Positions 54,885-64,000 of a DNA stretch of 64,000 nucleotides are shown here, in pieces (the stretch's first letter is position 1; every line of letters starts with the position of its first letter). The translations under genes and the position numbers were made by a program. This stretch comes from Amphibalanus amphitrite (Eukaryota; Arthropoda; Thecostraca; Balanomorpha; Balanidae), in assembly GCF_019059575.1 (NCBI RefSeq), contig NW_024881703.1:668501-732500 (forward strand). Reading direction: 5' to 3'. The notes under the pieces were generated by a model, which was not told the DNA's origin, made no database searches, and saw only the letters and a list, made by a program, of their open reading frames with translations.

Positions 54885-55690
54885 AAATGGGTTTCGGAGG
54901 GGTTGATACGACCCCAGCACGCCGTTTCGCTTCTAATAGAGCTAGAGCCTCGCGGAAAAAAACGAGCGTGTGTGCCGTTACAAGTCGCAGCGATTGGTAC
55001 CCGATTTTAAGGTCTCAGGTTAACCGGTAGCGTCTGAGGTCAGGTCACGTGACTGAAGTTACGGGTTCGGTTTTTAGTAAATAACTTCGCAAAAAATGGC
55101 CGCAGAGCCGCGATTTTGGCATCATCGTGTTCGCCTAGCTCAGGTGCATCGAATGGTATACTTTTTGCTAGGGTGAGGTCAACTTAAGTAGTTGACCTCG
55201 GGTCAAGGTCAGGTCAGAGCCCCTCAGGTCACGAAGCTGGGCAAAGGGTATCATATGGCATATCATTCGATTCGGAAGGTCTTCCCGAGCCCATTGGTGG
55301 CTTTCCCGACTCTCTAGCTCGATTTGATCGGGAGTTATTGACGAAAAACTCGTACGACCCTAGTGACGTCATAAATGACGTCACGCAAGGTTAACAATGC
55401 AAAAGTAAAGCATTGGACTTTGCAAGGAGTGCATGAAATCACGATACCATGTACGTGGGATAGTTTTAGATCATTCTCGGCGCCAAAATAACAGTTTTTA
55501 TATTTCCCCATTGATTTATAACAGTGATGTCACGTGACCGACCTGACCTCATGTAACCTTGAAAAATTTCCAGATATACAAGTTGTGAGACCTCTGGAGG
55601 ACACCATGTATGCGTCCTGTAACTTTCATCTCGGACAGCTATGGTCATTGGCGTCCAAAACAATGTCAGAACCAAACAGCCTTTTTCACC
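54885..55690 (-). mobile_element. Family B, worn copy (B4)
   Basis: It follows B2 in order (GAGCGTGTGTGCCGTTAC, CATCGTGTTCGCCTAGCTC at about 55123, AGGTCA cluster, GTCATAAATGACGTCAC at about 55370) with many substitutions. The G/C-run palindromes and both tips are no longer clear. It is the oldest-looking member of the family. Confidence 0.75.
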
Positions 55691-56854
55691 CTCGCGCTTA
55701 TAGGAAAGAGGGTTGAATGAACCCTCTTTTCACATTTTGCAGATGACTCAGACTTGAATTGAAATTTCAGTAACCCGTGATGTCACTAGGCAGCTTTACC
55801 ACGCCATTTGTAAGCTCCCCTCCCGAAATCACTTTTCGAAACCGTTATCGTGACGTAAAATAAATACATTAATAGAAAGAACACCTTCCAGGGACCGCGG
55901 ATTCAAATTCTCGTAGGGTGTGCAAGATGTGGCGATCGGGCCCCCCATCTCACGCCGGGCCCCTTCCAAAAAGTCAGCGCCGCCACTGCTCCGGTATAAG
56001 CCGGTTCTAAGGAAGCGGGGCGGGAAAACCTTCAAAATTGACGGTCGTAAGATGACTGAGCGAGCATCTTACGGTCAGGAGATGCATGAGCAGAGTAAAT
56101 GCACATGCATGCATGCAACGTGATCCAAATCGATCTCTGATTTTCCCAAGCAGGACCCTAAAGACTTACAGTGACCTTTAAGGGCCCCTATGGGCCTCAG
56201 AGAGCCCTTTTGCACAGTTGATGTTGGCACACTTCTTTTTATCGTGGATTACATGAATTAGTTTAAAAATAAAACACGGCCGGCGGGATGTTTGGGCCCA
56301 TCGATTTGGCCCCTATGACCTATGGGGGTTTGGCCTCCGGCCCCCTTAGCTTCCCCATTGCTCTACGGCCCACACGCTGGCTTTGGGGCCCCATAAAGGC
56401 CGCACGCCAGCTCCTGAGACCCAACGCCGGCAATTCTAAGGGTCACCGGCGCACCGCACACGGTCTTTGAAGGTCCCATAACGGCCTCTGGAATACCTCA
56501 TGTACATAGAAATATGGATGCCCACGCCGCTTCTTGGGCCCCCACACCGGGCTCTTTGACACCGTTCGCCGGCTCCATGGGGTACCAACTACCATCAAGC
56601 AAGCTCGCCTGGAGGTCCCCCACCGTCTCTTGGCGCCCGAGTAGCCTCGATGCCTGAATAGGGCCCCGAGACATCGACCTTGGCCAAAAAGCGTTCGTGT
56701 AGGCCCTCAAACTGGTGTGAGCCCTGAGATTACTGTGTGGGCTACTCAGGCACTTCTGTCGGGTCATCATGCATCGATTTGGGTCCGAGCTAGTGAGGGT
56801 TATCAGAAGCAAGCATCCTTTAGCCCTGCGACTTCAGAGGTTGGTGTGAGATTC

Positions 56855-57543
56855 TTAAAGGTAGACTGCCACCTTTTTTCCACAAAACGGTTTTCACTAG
56901 AGCTGAGCCACCTATGTCCCAGACTGAAGTCGGTTTTCCGAAATTCGAACCCGTTTGCGAGAAATCGGAGACCAAAGTTCAGTTTGATGCCATTTTTTTA
57001 GTCCAAGAAAACCGACATCTCTACTGTTTATCGATAACTTTGAAACATGAATTTTCTTATCTTTTGGTAAATATATGCCAAAACTTTGATTGTTTCGAGA
57101 TCAGAGAAGAATATTGGAGTGTCAAAATAAAAGTTAAACTTATATATTCAGTAGTTCATTTTTTTCCGAAAAAGTGTGGGAAATGGGGTTTAACATGGGC
57201 CAGACCCATTCCAAATGAGCCATGATTTTTTTTTAATGTTTTACGAAGTTAAATGCAAAATAAATCAAACATGGCCAATTTCTCATGAAATCATATATTA
57301 GTAAATTATAAAATACCTTACTTTTTCAAATAAAATGTAATAATCTTATGACCTTGAAGTCTAGTGATGTGTAAACATTGTCGCTAGACATTAACCGATT
57401 GATAATTGTATGAAAATCGACATTTTTTTTCGCGATTCACGTGATGATACTTTGTCAGGTGAATTCTAAAATTTTGTTTTGTCCAGGGAATAAATCATAG
57501 GCCGATCTGAGAAAACTTTTTGAAGGTGGCAGTCTTCCTTTAA
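56855..57543. mobile_element. TTAA-type element R
   Basis: TTAA-AGGTAGACTGCCACCTTT and AAAGGTGGCAGTCTTCCT-TTAA-like ends with TTAA at 56855-56858 and 57540-57543. 689 bp, AT-rich, without G/C-run palindromes or AGGTCA clusters. Its tips resemble element C (AGGGACTATCCCACC). It lies in the minisatellite of Q. Confidence 0.8.
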
Positions 57544-57549
57544 AAAAGA

Positions 57550-58500
57550 AAGTGAGGGCACTCCGAGGCTTGCAAAGGGCTTTTCCTCGGAGGTCGGCCT
57601 TGGCCGAACGGCGTTCCTCAAACTGGTGTAGGGCGCTGAGATTACTGAATGGGACTCTCGAGTATTGGCATGGGGCCCTCAACTATCAGCACGGAGCCCT
57701 CAGGAGCCGGTAAGGGCTCCTCTGCGGCATGCATGCATAAGCCATCCGATCTCAGAGGCCGGTGTGAGATCCTAAACAAGAGCTGAGTGCACTTAAAAAC
57801 CTGCGTAGGGCCCTCAGAGATCAGCTTTGACCAGACGGCGGTCGTGGACGCCCTTAGAAACTGACGTAGGGGCCGCCCCAGTCGGTCGGCCCTCTCACAT
57901 CAGCCTGGGGATCTTAGGAATCGGCCTGGGGCCCTCAAGAGCCGGTTAGGGCCCTCGGAAAGTGGCATTATACCCTGAGATAGCTGTGTAAGGCCCTCGG
58001 GTAACGGCTTGGGGCCCTCGGGCATCGGCCTGCGCCCCCGGGCATTGGCCAGAGGTCCTTGGATATCGGTCTGGGCCCCTCAAGAGCCGGTGAGGGCCTT
58101 CAGAAACTGGTATGGGGCCCTGAGATAACTCTGTGGGCTTTCAGGTGCTGATGCGGGACCCTTAGGCATCGGCCCCAAGAGGGGGTTAAGGAGGGCAGGG
58201 GGCGGGGGCCTTCAAGAGCCGGTTAGGGCCCTCAGAAACTGGCGTGGATCCGTGAGCTAGCCATGTAGGTACTCAGACACCGGCGTGGGACCTTTAGACA
58301 TCGACTTGGGGCCCTCGGGCATCGGCCTGGGCCCTCAAGAGCCAGTGGGAGCGCTAAAAAATGGCGTGGGTGGGGTTCTGAGATAACCCCTGAGATAACA
58401 CTAAAACCTGTTCAGTTTTCACGCCTTCAGGCACCGGTGCGGGACCATCAGGCTCGCGCTGGGGCCCTCGAGAATCGGCTTGGGACACTCAAGCGCCAGG
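57550..58500 (+). repeat. Degenerate minisatellite GGCCCTCGGGCATCGGCCTG type
   Basis: Imperfect units of 20-30 bp with GGGCCCTCAAGAGCCGGT and GGCCCTCGGGCATCGG. The part left of R (about 56160-56850) is of the same kind. It fills most of hAT element Q. Confidence 0.75.
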
Positions 58501-59058
58501 GCCGCATGGGCCCCCACAACGAACTGTGGGTGTGCAAAAATAGGTGTTTGCACACCCTCAGGATTTTCAGAGTGTGCAATTGCACACCCTGCCCCCCGGA
58601 ATCCGCGGTCCCTGACACCTTCCTAATTTCTTGTATACTTCTTAACAATGAGCCAAATATTTTTCTAAAGAAATAAACATTCAAAAAAATTTGGTTCCAA
58701 AGTCCAAAAAATACAAATGAAAGAAAACTTGATATGTCATATATCAAAAATAGCGTATTTTTCGAAATTTCAAAAATACATATTAATCTCTGTTTCATTG
58801 CAAGTTCAATGTTATATAACATTTGGCATTTGAATAATCCGTCTTAGAGTTACAGCCCGCCAAACTTAGCGCTGCAAAGCAAGATCCAAAAAATGTTATA
58901 CACCATAACTAAAAAAATACTTATCTGATAAGCCTGAAATTGTTACAGGTGGATTCAGAGCCCCTGTTTACCCTTGAGACCAATTCTCGTCAAATTCCGA
59001 GAGATGAGGGTGTCAAATTGGAAAAAAGTGGTACGATCTATCGTGAAATGCCCCAGGT

Positions 59059-60400
59059 GTTTGTCCATCACAAGTCCCAGGTTTCTGACGGTCGCCGACT
59101 CACAAACAGTAGCACCGGCAAACCTAATGCTGATGGGCTGCAGGCCTCTCAGCATCTGGCGCGTACCGAGTACAATCATCTGCGATTTGGATGCATTCAC
59201 TTTCATGTCATTCGTGCAAAACCACGTTAACAGGTCAGACAGTGCCTCCTCCATTCTCGAGATCAGAGAAGTCAGATCGTCCTTCCTTCCAGATATCAGC
59301 AGCTGAGTGTCGTCAACGTATTGTACTATATATAATAACGTCACTCATGTATAGTCTCTCTTGAAAGTATCGCGACTCTGAGGGGAGGGCGCTACCTGTG
59401 CCAGCCGCGGTTCAGCGGAAAAGTATGAGAGCCACTGGTAGCACTGACCAGTGACCAAGCCTGGCACGCGGCGGCAGCCAGCGCGGCGGGCCGAGGGGAG
59501 TGGTTACGGAGGGAAAGGGGATGAGCCGTAGCGGGCGGTTGCCGCCCGGTAACTTGTGATAGCAGTAAGCGTGTGGTCAACGGAAGCTACCCTACTCGCA
59601 GAGGATTTGTTGAGATTTGTTTCATTACAAAGCTGGAAATCTGAGTTCTGACCCGTCATCGGTACGACTACCGCAGGTTTTTGGTGTAATCCGGAAACTC
59701 GTGCAAGAATACGAGAAAAAAACATCAGTTGCACCCGATAATAAAATGCATCTGTGGCTGCAGGAGCACCCGCCCGCTAGCGGATTCCAATCACAAAAAT
59801 GTCTGCTCTCTAGCCACTTAGTCCTGTATTTGAGCGTTCTCTCTTTCTCTCTCTCTTTCTCACACTGAGTTAACAGTGATTGGCGCCCACTAAGGCAGAC
59901 CAATGAGCGCCCGGCTGGAGAACCCAAGCGGCGCAGGTATTGGCCTGGGGCGGTGGACGGGGTCAAGGGAAAGCGATACGAGCATGACCTCTGGCCGGCC
60001 TCCACCTGTTTCGACCCAGCTGACAGCCGCTGGTGCCTGCGTCATACAGTAGTTTTCCTTCTAACGCTGGCGTAGGATCGTGTTACAGCGTACATTTTAT
60101 GATACAGGCCATGACCTCACTGCTGGGGTCCTCAAACTGAATGGAATAGTTCGCCGAGCCGCCGCAGCCCATGACGCGATACTTTCAAGAGAGACTATAC
60201 AAGCACAGATCGTTCGCAAAAATTGAAAACAAGAGACAACTGAGCGAACCGCCTTGGAATACGCCTGTCGTGATCGGTAATGACTGTGAGAGACTAAAAG
60301 AGCCGTCGCTGTTCCGCACTTTGACTTGTTGGGAAGGGTGAGTATTGAAGCATCCAAGAGCGCAGCATCCAAGGGACGCAACATCCAAAACCTTAGCATC
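59059..60400 (-). pseudogene. LINE RT fragment, split by element Y
   Basis: The minus strand at 60200-60400 gives PITTGVFQGGSLSCLLFSIF then ANDLCL, an RT motif B region. After element Y it resumes with QYVDDTQLLISG (motif C, about 59310) and VRNLGLVMDKHL (about 59075). It then jumps over X2 to 49725-50256. The motif C aspartates are intact, but motif B is altered (GVFQGG) and a frame change lies at the Y junction, so it is not functional. Confidence 0.8.
59352..60197. mobile_element. Tc1/mariner-type MITE Y (TA target)
   Basis: Tips TAGTCTCTCTTGAAAGTATC and GATACTTTCAAGAGAGACTA are exact inverts, continuing to CGCG. TA flanks both sides. 846 bp, with no transposase recognised. Frames inside (such as FGVIRKLVQEYEKKTSV) have no known family. 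A TA target with long inverted tips fits a Tc1/mariner-type MITE. Confidence 0.75.
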
Positions 60401-60655
60401 CAGCGATCAAAACGTCCAAATAACATCCAAAACCGACCCCTTAGGGATGATTCAGAGCATCCAAGAGCGAAACATCCAAAACTGCAACATCCAGGACCAC
60501 AGCATCCAAAATCGTATCATCCAAATTGGCAGCAACCAAGGACGAGGAATTGCAGCATCCAAGAGTGAAACATCCAAGGGTGTAGCATCCAAAACCGTAT
60601 CATCCAAAAAACATTTTTGGCACCGCAGCATCCAAGACCTTATCATCCAAAATAG
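60341..60655 (+). repeat. CATCCAA minisatellite
   Basis: About 22 copies of CATCCAA with 5-12 bp between them, for example GCATCCAAGAGCG and AACATCCAAAACC. Spacing is irregular. It begins directly at the edge of the LINE fragment. The frames on both strands are repeat artefacts. Confidence 0.85.
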
Positions 60656-60659
60656 TGAC

Positions 60660-61129
60660 ATCTGTTGTACAAGCTGTAAACTATTAGTTCAATGGCTGTC
60701 CGATAGGTGGTGGCACGTACGGTTCATAAGTGACGGAATTGTATGACATCACTGAGTCTCTATACAGTGGCATCCCTATAATGACCTTACATCGTCAAGA
60801 CGGAGATGCGTAGCTGCTGGTAGCGACATCGCTGCGATACCACTACAAACCTGACATATGACATGAAGACGCATTGCAGCGTATCCAAGCGCGGCACGTA
60901 TGTAGGTAGGCTGAAGTGTCGATAATGGAGACCGATACCGAAAGTGGGTTTATTAATTGCCCTTTGTTTTCACACCAGAAGTGCCTAATAAGTCGTGAAG
61001 TGTCCACTATCCCCGTAACCAAGCCTCCGCAAGGATCTTCATCTCACCGTCAGATCGAGCTTATCATCGTCAGCTCCTCCCGTTCCTTCACAGTTAACCT
61101 TTTTCCTGTCCTATGTGATATATTCCATG
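60660..61129. other. Unassigned stretch
   Basis: No gene, RNA or repeat end seen between the CATCCAA repeat and the family F copy. Confidence 0.5.
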
Positions 61130-61985
61130 TTCCAGAGGGCAAAAAATATAAAAATAGCCGTTTATACCAGGGGTGCGGAGCCGGAGCCGGAGCAGCCGGA
61201 GCCGGCATATTTTGCCCAGAGCCGGAGCCGGAGCCGTAAAACAATATAGCCCGGAGCCGGAACCGGAGCCGGAGCCGTCAAAAAAGGGGGTGGCTCCGAC
61301 TCTTTTTTTTTTAAGAAGAAAAAATTATTGACCTAGTTCGGTTTGACAGCACAAGGCCATGTGGTATTCACTATTCAAATTAGCCTTGTTATGCAAATAC
61401 AGAGGCAACGTGTACCAATTTAATTTCAATCGCCCTTTCTCTTCCACCCGTAGGTATTTAATTAATCGCATAGGGGATGTACCTACTGAGAAGGAGCCGG
61501 AGCCGCCGGAGCCGGACCATTTTACTCGGAGCCGGAGCCGGAGCCGGACCGTCTGAAATTTCCACGGCTCCGCATCCCTGGTTTATACGAAAAAAAGTTT
61601 TAGGTAACAGATTTTGACTGAAGGGAGCCACGATATTCCTTTTACCAGCAACGTGTTCCCCTCGTCGAGTCGCGTCGAATGAAATTCGGACTTCTAAGGT
61701 CATTTGGAAAATTTGACCTCTGGTCAGGGCATGACCTGACCGGAAAGGGTCATGCTGCATATCAGTTGATCCGTATCGCCGAGTTGAACACATCTGACAT
61801 GTTTTTACCGCTCTAGCACGTCTGTCGTCTCTTATATCAATTCAAAAGAAATAGTTTAAAAAAACTGCTGGTGACCCTTCATGACCTGAGATAACCTCAG
61901 GGTCACACAAAGGGGTAACGGGTGCAATATTCGGGTGTGTCATGTTTTCCAATAAACCGATGTTTGAGAGTGTTTATAGATAGCA
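61130..61985 (+). mobile_element. Family F partial copy (F3), interrupted by hAT-type Z
   Basis: CCAGAGGGCAAAAAATATAA onwards follows F1, breaks at Z, and resumes with TTTATACGAAAAAAAG. It continues through AACGTGTTCCCCTCGTCGA (about 61651) and the AGGTCA cluster to about 61985. Ends are lost. Confidence 0.8.
61168..61580. mobile_element. hAT-type MITE Z, GGAGCC-rich, TSD GTTTATAC
   Basis: GTTTATAC at 61160-61167 and 61581-61588. Tips CAGGGGTGCGGAGCC and GGCTCCGCATCCCTG are inverted with one mismatch. Both sides hold GGAGCC repeats; the centre is AT-rich. Similar tips to V, with a different triplet-pair repeat. Confidence 0.92.
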
Positions 61986-62285
61986 TGGGCGTCGAAAGCG
62001 GGGGGACGGGGGACCCCCCCCCCCGCCGGCAGTCGATGAATCCGGGGGGGACGTCCCCTAAAAAAAATCGGCCATAAAGGATTTCAAAAGTGACTATTTG
62101 CAACGGTCATTCAATATGGAGTCATGTAAACAGAAATAAACCATTTTTAAAAGAATACCTACTGATGCTGGTCAGTTCGACGGTACAACTGAGAACTCAG
62201 ACACTTCAGCGGCTCAGGTACAGCCCACCGCTAAAGTAATGTAGGGTTTTACCAATCTCAACGGTTGGCTTTGACTGGCGATTGT

Positions 62286-63213
62286 TTAACCCGCGAGTTC
62301 CTGGGGGGGGGGGTTAAACGCCCCCACTTTTTTCGCCGGGCCATAGCATAGAAACGGCGCGCCGCAGGCGCGCCAAATTTTGGGTGCCTGTAGGGAATTG
62401 ATTTAAGTTTATTGTGACAAAGTTTCAAAAAAATCGGTCGGAAAATTTTTGAGATATCGAGGTTTTAGTGACGTCATGATTTCTGAGTTTTCGACCAAAA
62501 ATGGCATATGTTCAAAAAATCATATAAAATCACAGAATAGACATACAGACATGCCGTAAACGCCATTAGACTGCCAATACCATGGTCAATCAAATGGCTA
62601 TCTTCGATTATTGATTATCGTTCCGTATTTTCCATAATCTTGAACTGAATCTTGGCAATTTTTCGTGACTACTTCACGACCATGATACATGAATTTCTTA
62701 AATTGAACTTTTTGAGCCAAACACGTACTCATATGATAAAATAAATGTCACCATCGTGTTTTACGCCCCAAATTACCTATAAAACATGTGTCACAGGCTG
62801 CGAATATCAGTTTTGATTTTCGGGGATATGTGCCTACCCGGTTGACCTGACCTTGACCCTGACCTATGCTTGACTGACCCCTACATGGAGCTGACACTCT
62901 TGTAGGCCTTATAAGATGGATTGTGCACCGTTTTGACAGAGTTTATGGCGAGAGGCGCCAATTGCGAAGTTCTGAAGTCCATGCTACTGAAAGCCCGATT
63001 TCAGGTGTTTGACCTGACCTTGCTTGACCCGACCTGTGACCTCAAAATTCAACTTTAAAGTACTCATCTGAAGCGTCTCGTCGCGCTCTTTCGTTTGCCG
63101 CCTCGTGCGTTTCGCTGCGCCTATTGGTTCTCGAGTTATCGGCTGGGGGCGTTTAACGCCCCCCCCCCCAGCAAACGGTGGGTGGCGAAATACCCCAGCA
63201 ACTGCCGGGTTAA
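62286..63213 (+). mobile_element. TTAA-type element, family I
   Basis: TTAA-CCCGCGAGTTCCTGGG at the left and CCAGCAACTGCCGGG-TTAA at the right. The tips pair only partly, so it is more worn. Palindrome GGGGGTTAAACGCCCCC; subterminal AACGGCGCGCCGCAGGCGCGCC (62352-62373). Core ACCATCGTGTT (about 62751). 928 bp, no coding. Confidence 0.8.
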
Positions 63214-64000
63214 TGCGGAGTGATCGAAAAGAAGATGTCAATAGCTAAAGTTGCAGCTGCAAGGGTGACGATACATATACCTAAGCTACATTCAAAGTTT
63301 CATTGTAGTCTGGCTAATCGTTCCTAAGCTTCATAAGCAGAACATACCCATGACTGAAACCCCACATTACTTCTTCTGTGGACTATACACCCACCAAAGG
63401 CTGAAGTTCGGGCCTCTGGGTGGGGTGACAGCTGCATAAGCCACACATTCGAATATTCACAATACTCAAGCAAGACCCCCACTTCTAAACGGCCATCCTC
63501 CCGTGCTAGGCAAAACGACAGCCGAAGGGGCTCACCAGTTCACCATGACCTTAAAGTACCTGATGCTGGTGTGAGAGGTCAGAGGACCTCGCCACGGTCT
63601 GGGATTTTTTATTGGGTTAGGACTTTTCGGTCTGACGAGACCATTTCAGAGCCGGAAGGAGATGGGAATTAGGGGGAGGGCGAGGGGGGACATTTGGTCT
63701 GGGCGAGCACCCTGATGAGTCGACGAGGCTGAGCCCGTCCAGAGGGCAGGCCGACCAGCACCCCAAGCACTCACCAGTCACCGCACCCGGTTACGGTCGT
63801 GCTCTTATCGGGGGTTCCCGCATGGGATAAAGTTGCCCGTCCAGCCCGGAACAAGGAGTTGAGGCGTGGAGGAGAGGGATTTGACTGTCCTGAGGATATA
63901 AATGACGGAACGGTGTGTGGTATGAGAGGGTCCAGGAGTTTTGAATACTCAGTGTGGGCCTATATTGGTCTGACCTCTTTACTGATACAACCACCGTCCA
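63214..64000. other. Unassigned end of the window
   Basis: No gene, RNA or repeat was recognised. The last 400 bp are richer in G and C and contain short frames only. It might be the start of another repeat or of a gene lying mostly outside the window. Confidence 0.4.

Larger units (their letters stand above)
55889..58615. mobile_element. hAT-type element Q, TSD ACACCTTC
   Basis: ACACCTTC occurs at 55881-55888 and 58616-58623. Tips CAGGGACCGCGGATTC and GAATCCGCGGTCCCTG are exact inverts. GTGTGCAA and TTGCACACCC words lie behind them. The rest is a GGCCCTC-type minisatellite split by TTAA element R. No transposase. The minisatellite type links Q with K. Confidence 0.92.
50261..59054. mobile_element. 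Inverted-repeat DNA element X2 (8.8 kb with contents), TSD AGGT
   Basis: Tips GGGACATTCCACGATAGAT and ATCTATCGTGAAATGCCCC with AGGT at 50257-50260 and 59055-59058. Behind each tip CACCCTCATCTCTC and GAGATGAGGGTG face each other. The same tips bound X1. It inserted between LINE codons for KHL and SYH. Inside are a LINE (50424-54540), a worn family B copy, and hAT element Q. Its own sequence may be only about 1 kb. No transposase. Confidence 0.85.

Noticed and set aside
63713..63750. CTGATGAG motif as a fourth hammerhead
   Set aside because: There is no GAAA block or closing stem I at the required place, so only the first half matches.

Overview
The window looks like animal (invertebrate) nuclear DNA, made almost entirely of transposable elements nested inside one another. 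The kingdom is inferred from Penelope-like and several LINE-type retroelements, hAT-type and TTAA-target DNA elements, a decayed DDX51-type helicase copy and a 5S rRNA gene. The 5S 5' end (CAACGACCAUACC) resembles arthropod 5S, so a crustacean or other arthropod is plausible but not proven. No intact single-copy host protein gene was found. Nearly all long open frames are retroelement genes or chance frames in repeats.

Layout. 1-4411: a 578-bp direct duplication, then three abutting or nested TTAA-type elements. 5696-20140: an RNase H-bearing LINE on the minus strand, split by a TTAA element; a Penelope-like element with a GIY-YIG nuclease; and a 6.5-kb inverted-repeat element (X1) that encloses another inverted-repeat element carrying the DDX51 pseudogene. 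20335-26278: TTAA elements stacked with a hAT-type MITE and a 5'-truncated LINE. 26552-26669: 5S rRNA gene, minus strand, followed by a 479-bp satellite-like repeat. 28653-36970: further TTAA and hAT-type elements and two CR1-like LINE fragments. 37118-47400: a six-level nest (tandem satellite > TTAA element > hAT > hAT > TTAA elements). 49516-60400: a LINE remnant split by an 8.8-kb X2 element, which itself holds a nearly intact LINE with a 2A-like motif. 61130-63213: more TTAA and hAT-type copies.

Three things stand out. (1) A superfamily of roughly 0.7-1.2 kb non-coding TTAA-target elements (families A to J here). Many share a G-run/C-run palindrome near each end, a central motif resembling CACCATCGTGTTC, and dense AGGTCA and TGACGTCA motifs. 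(2) Hammerhead-ribozyme-like motifs in the Penelope-like element and in two small foldback insertions, each with a self-complementary stem III. (3) Insertions whose target duplications can be read exactly, so the order of events can be reconstructed. All assignments come from reading the sequence; no database search was possible.
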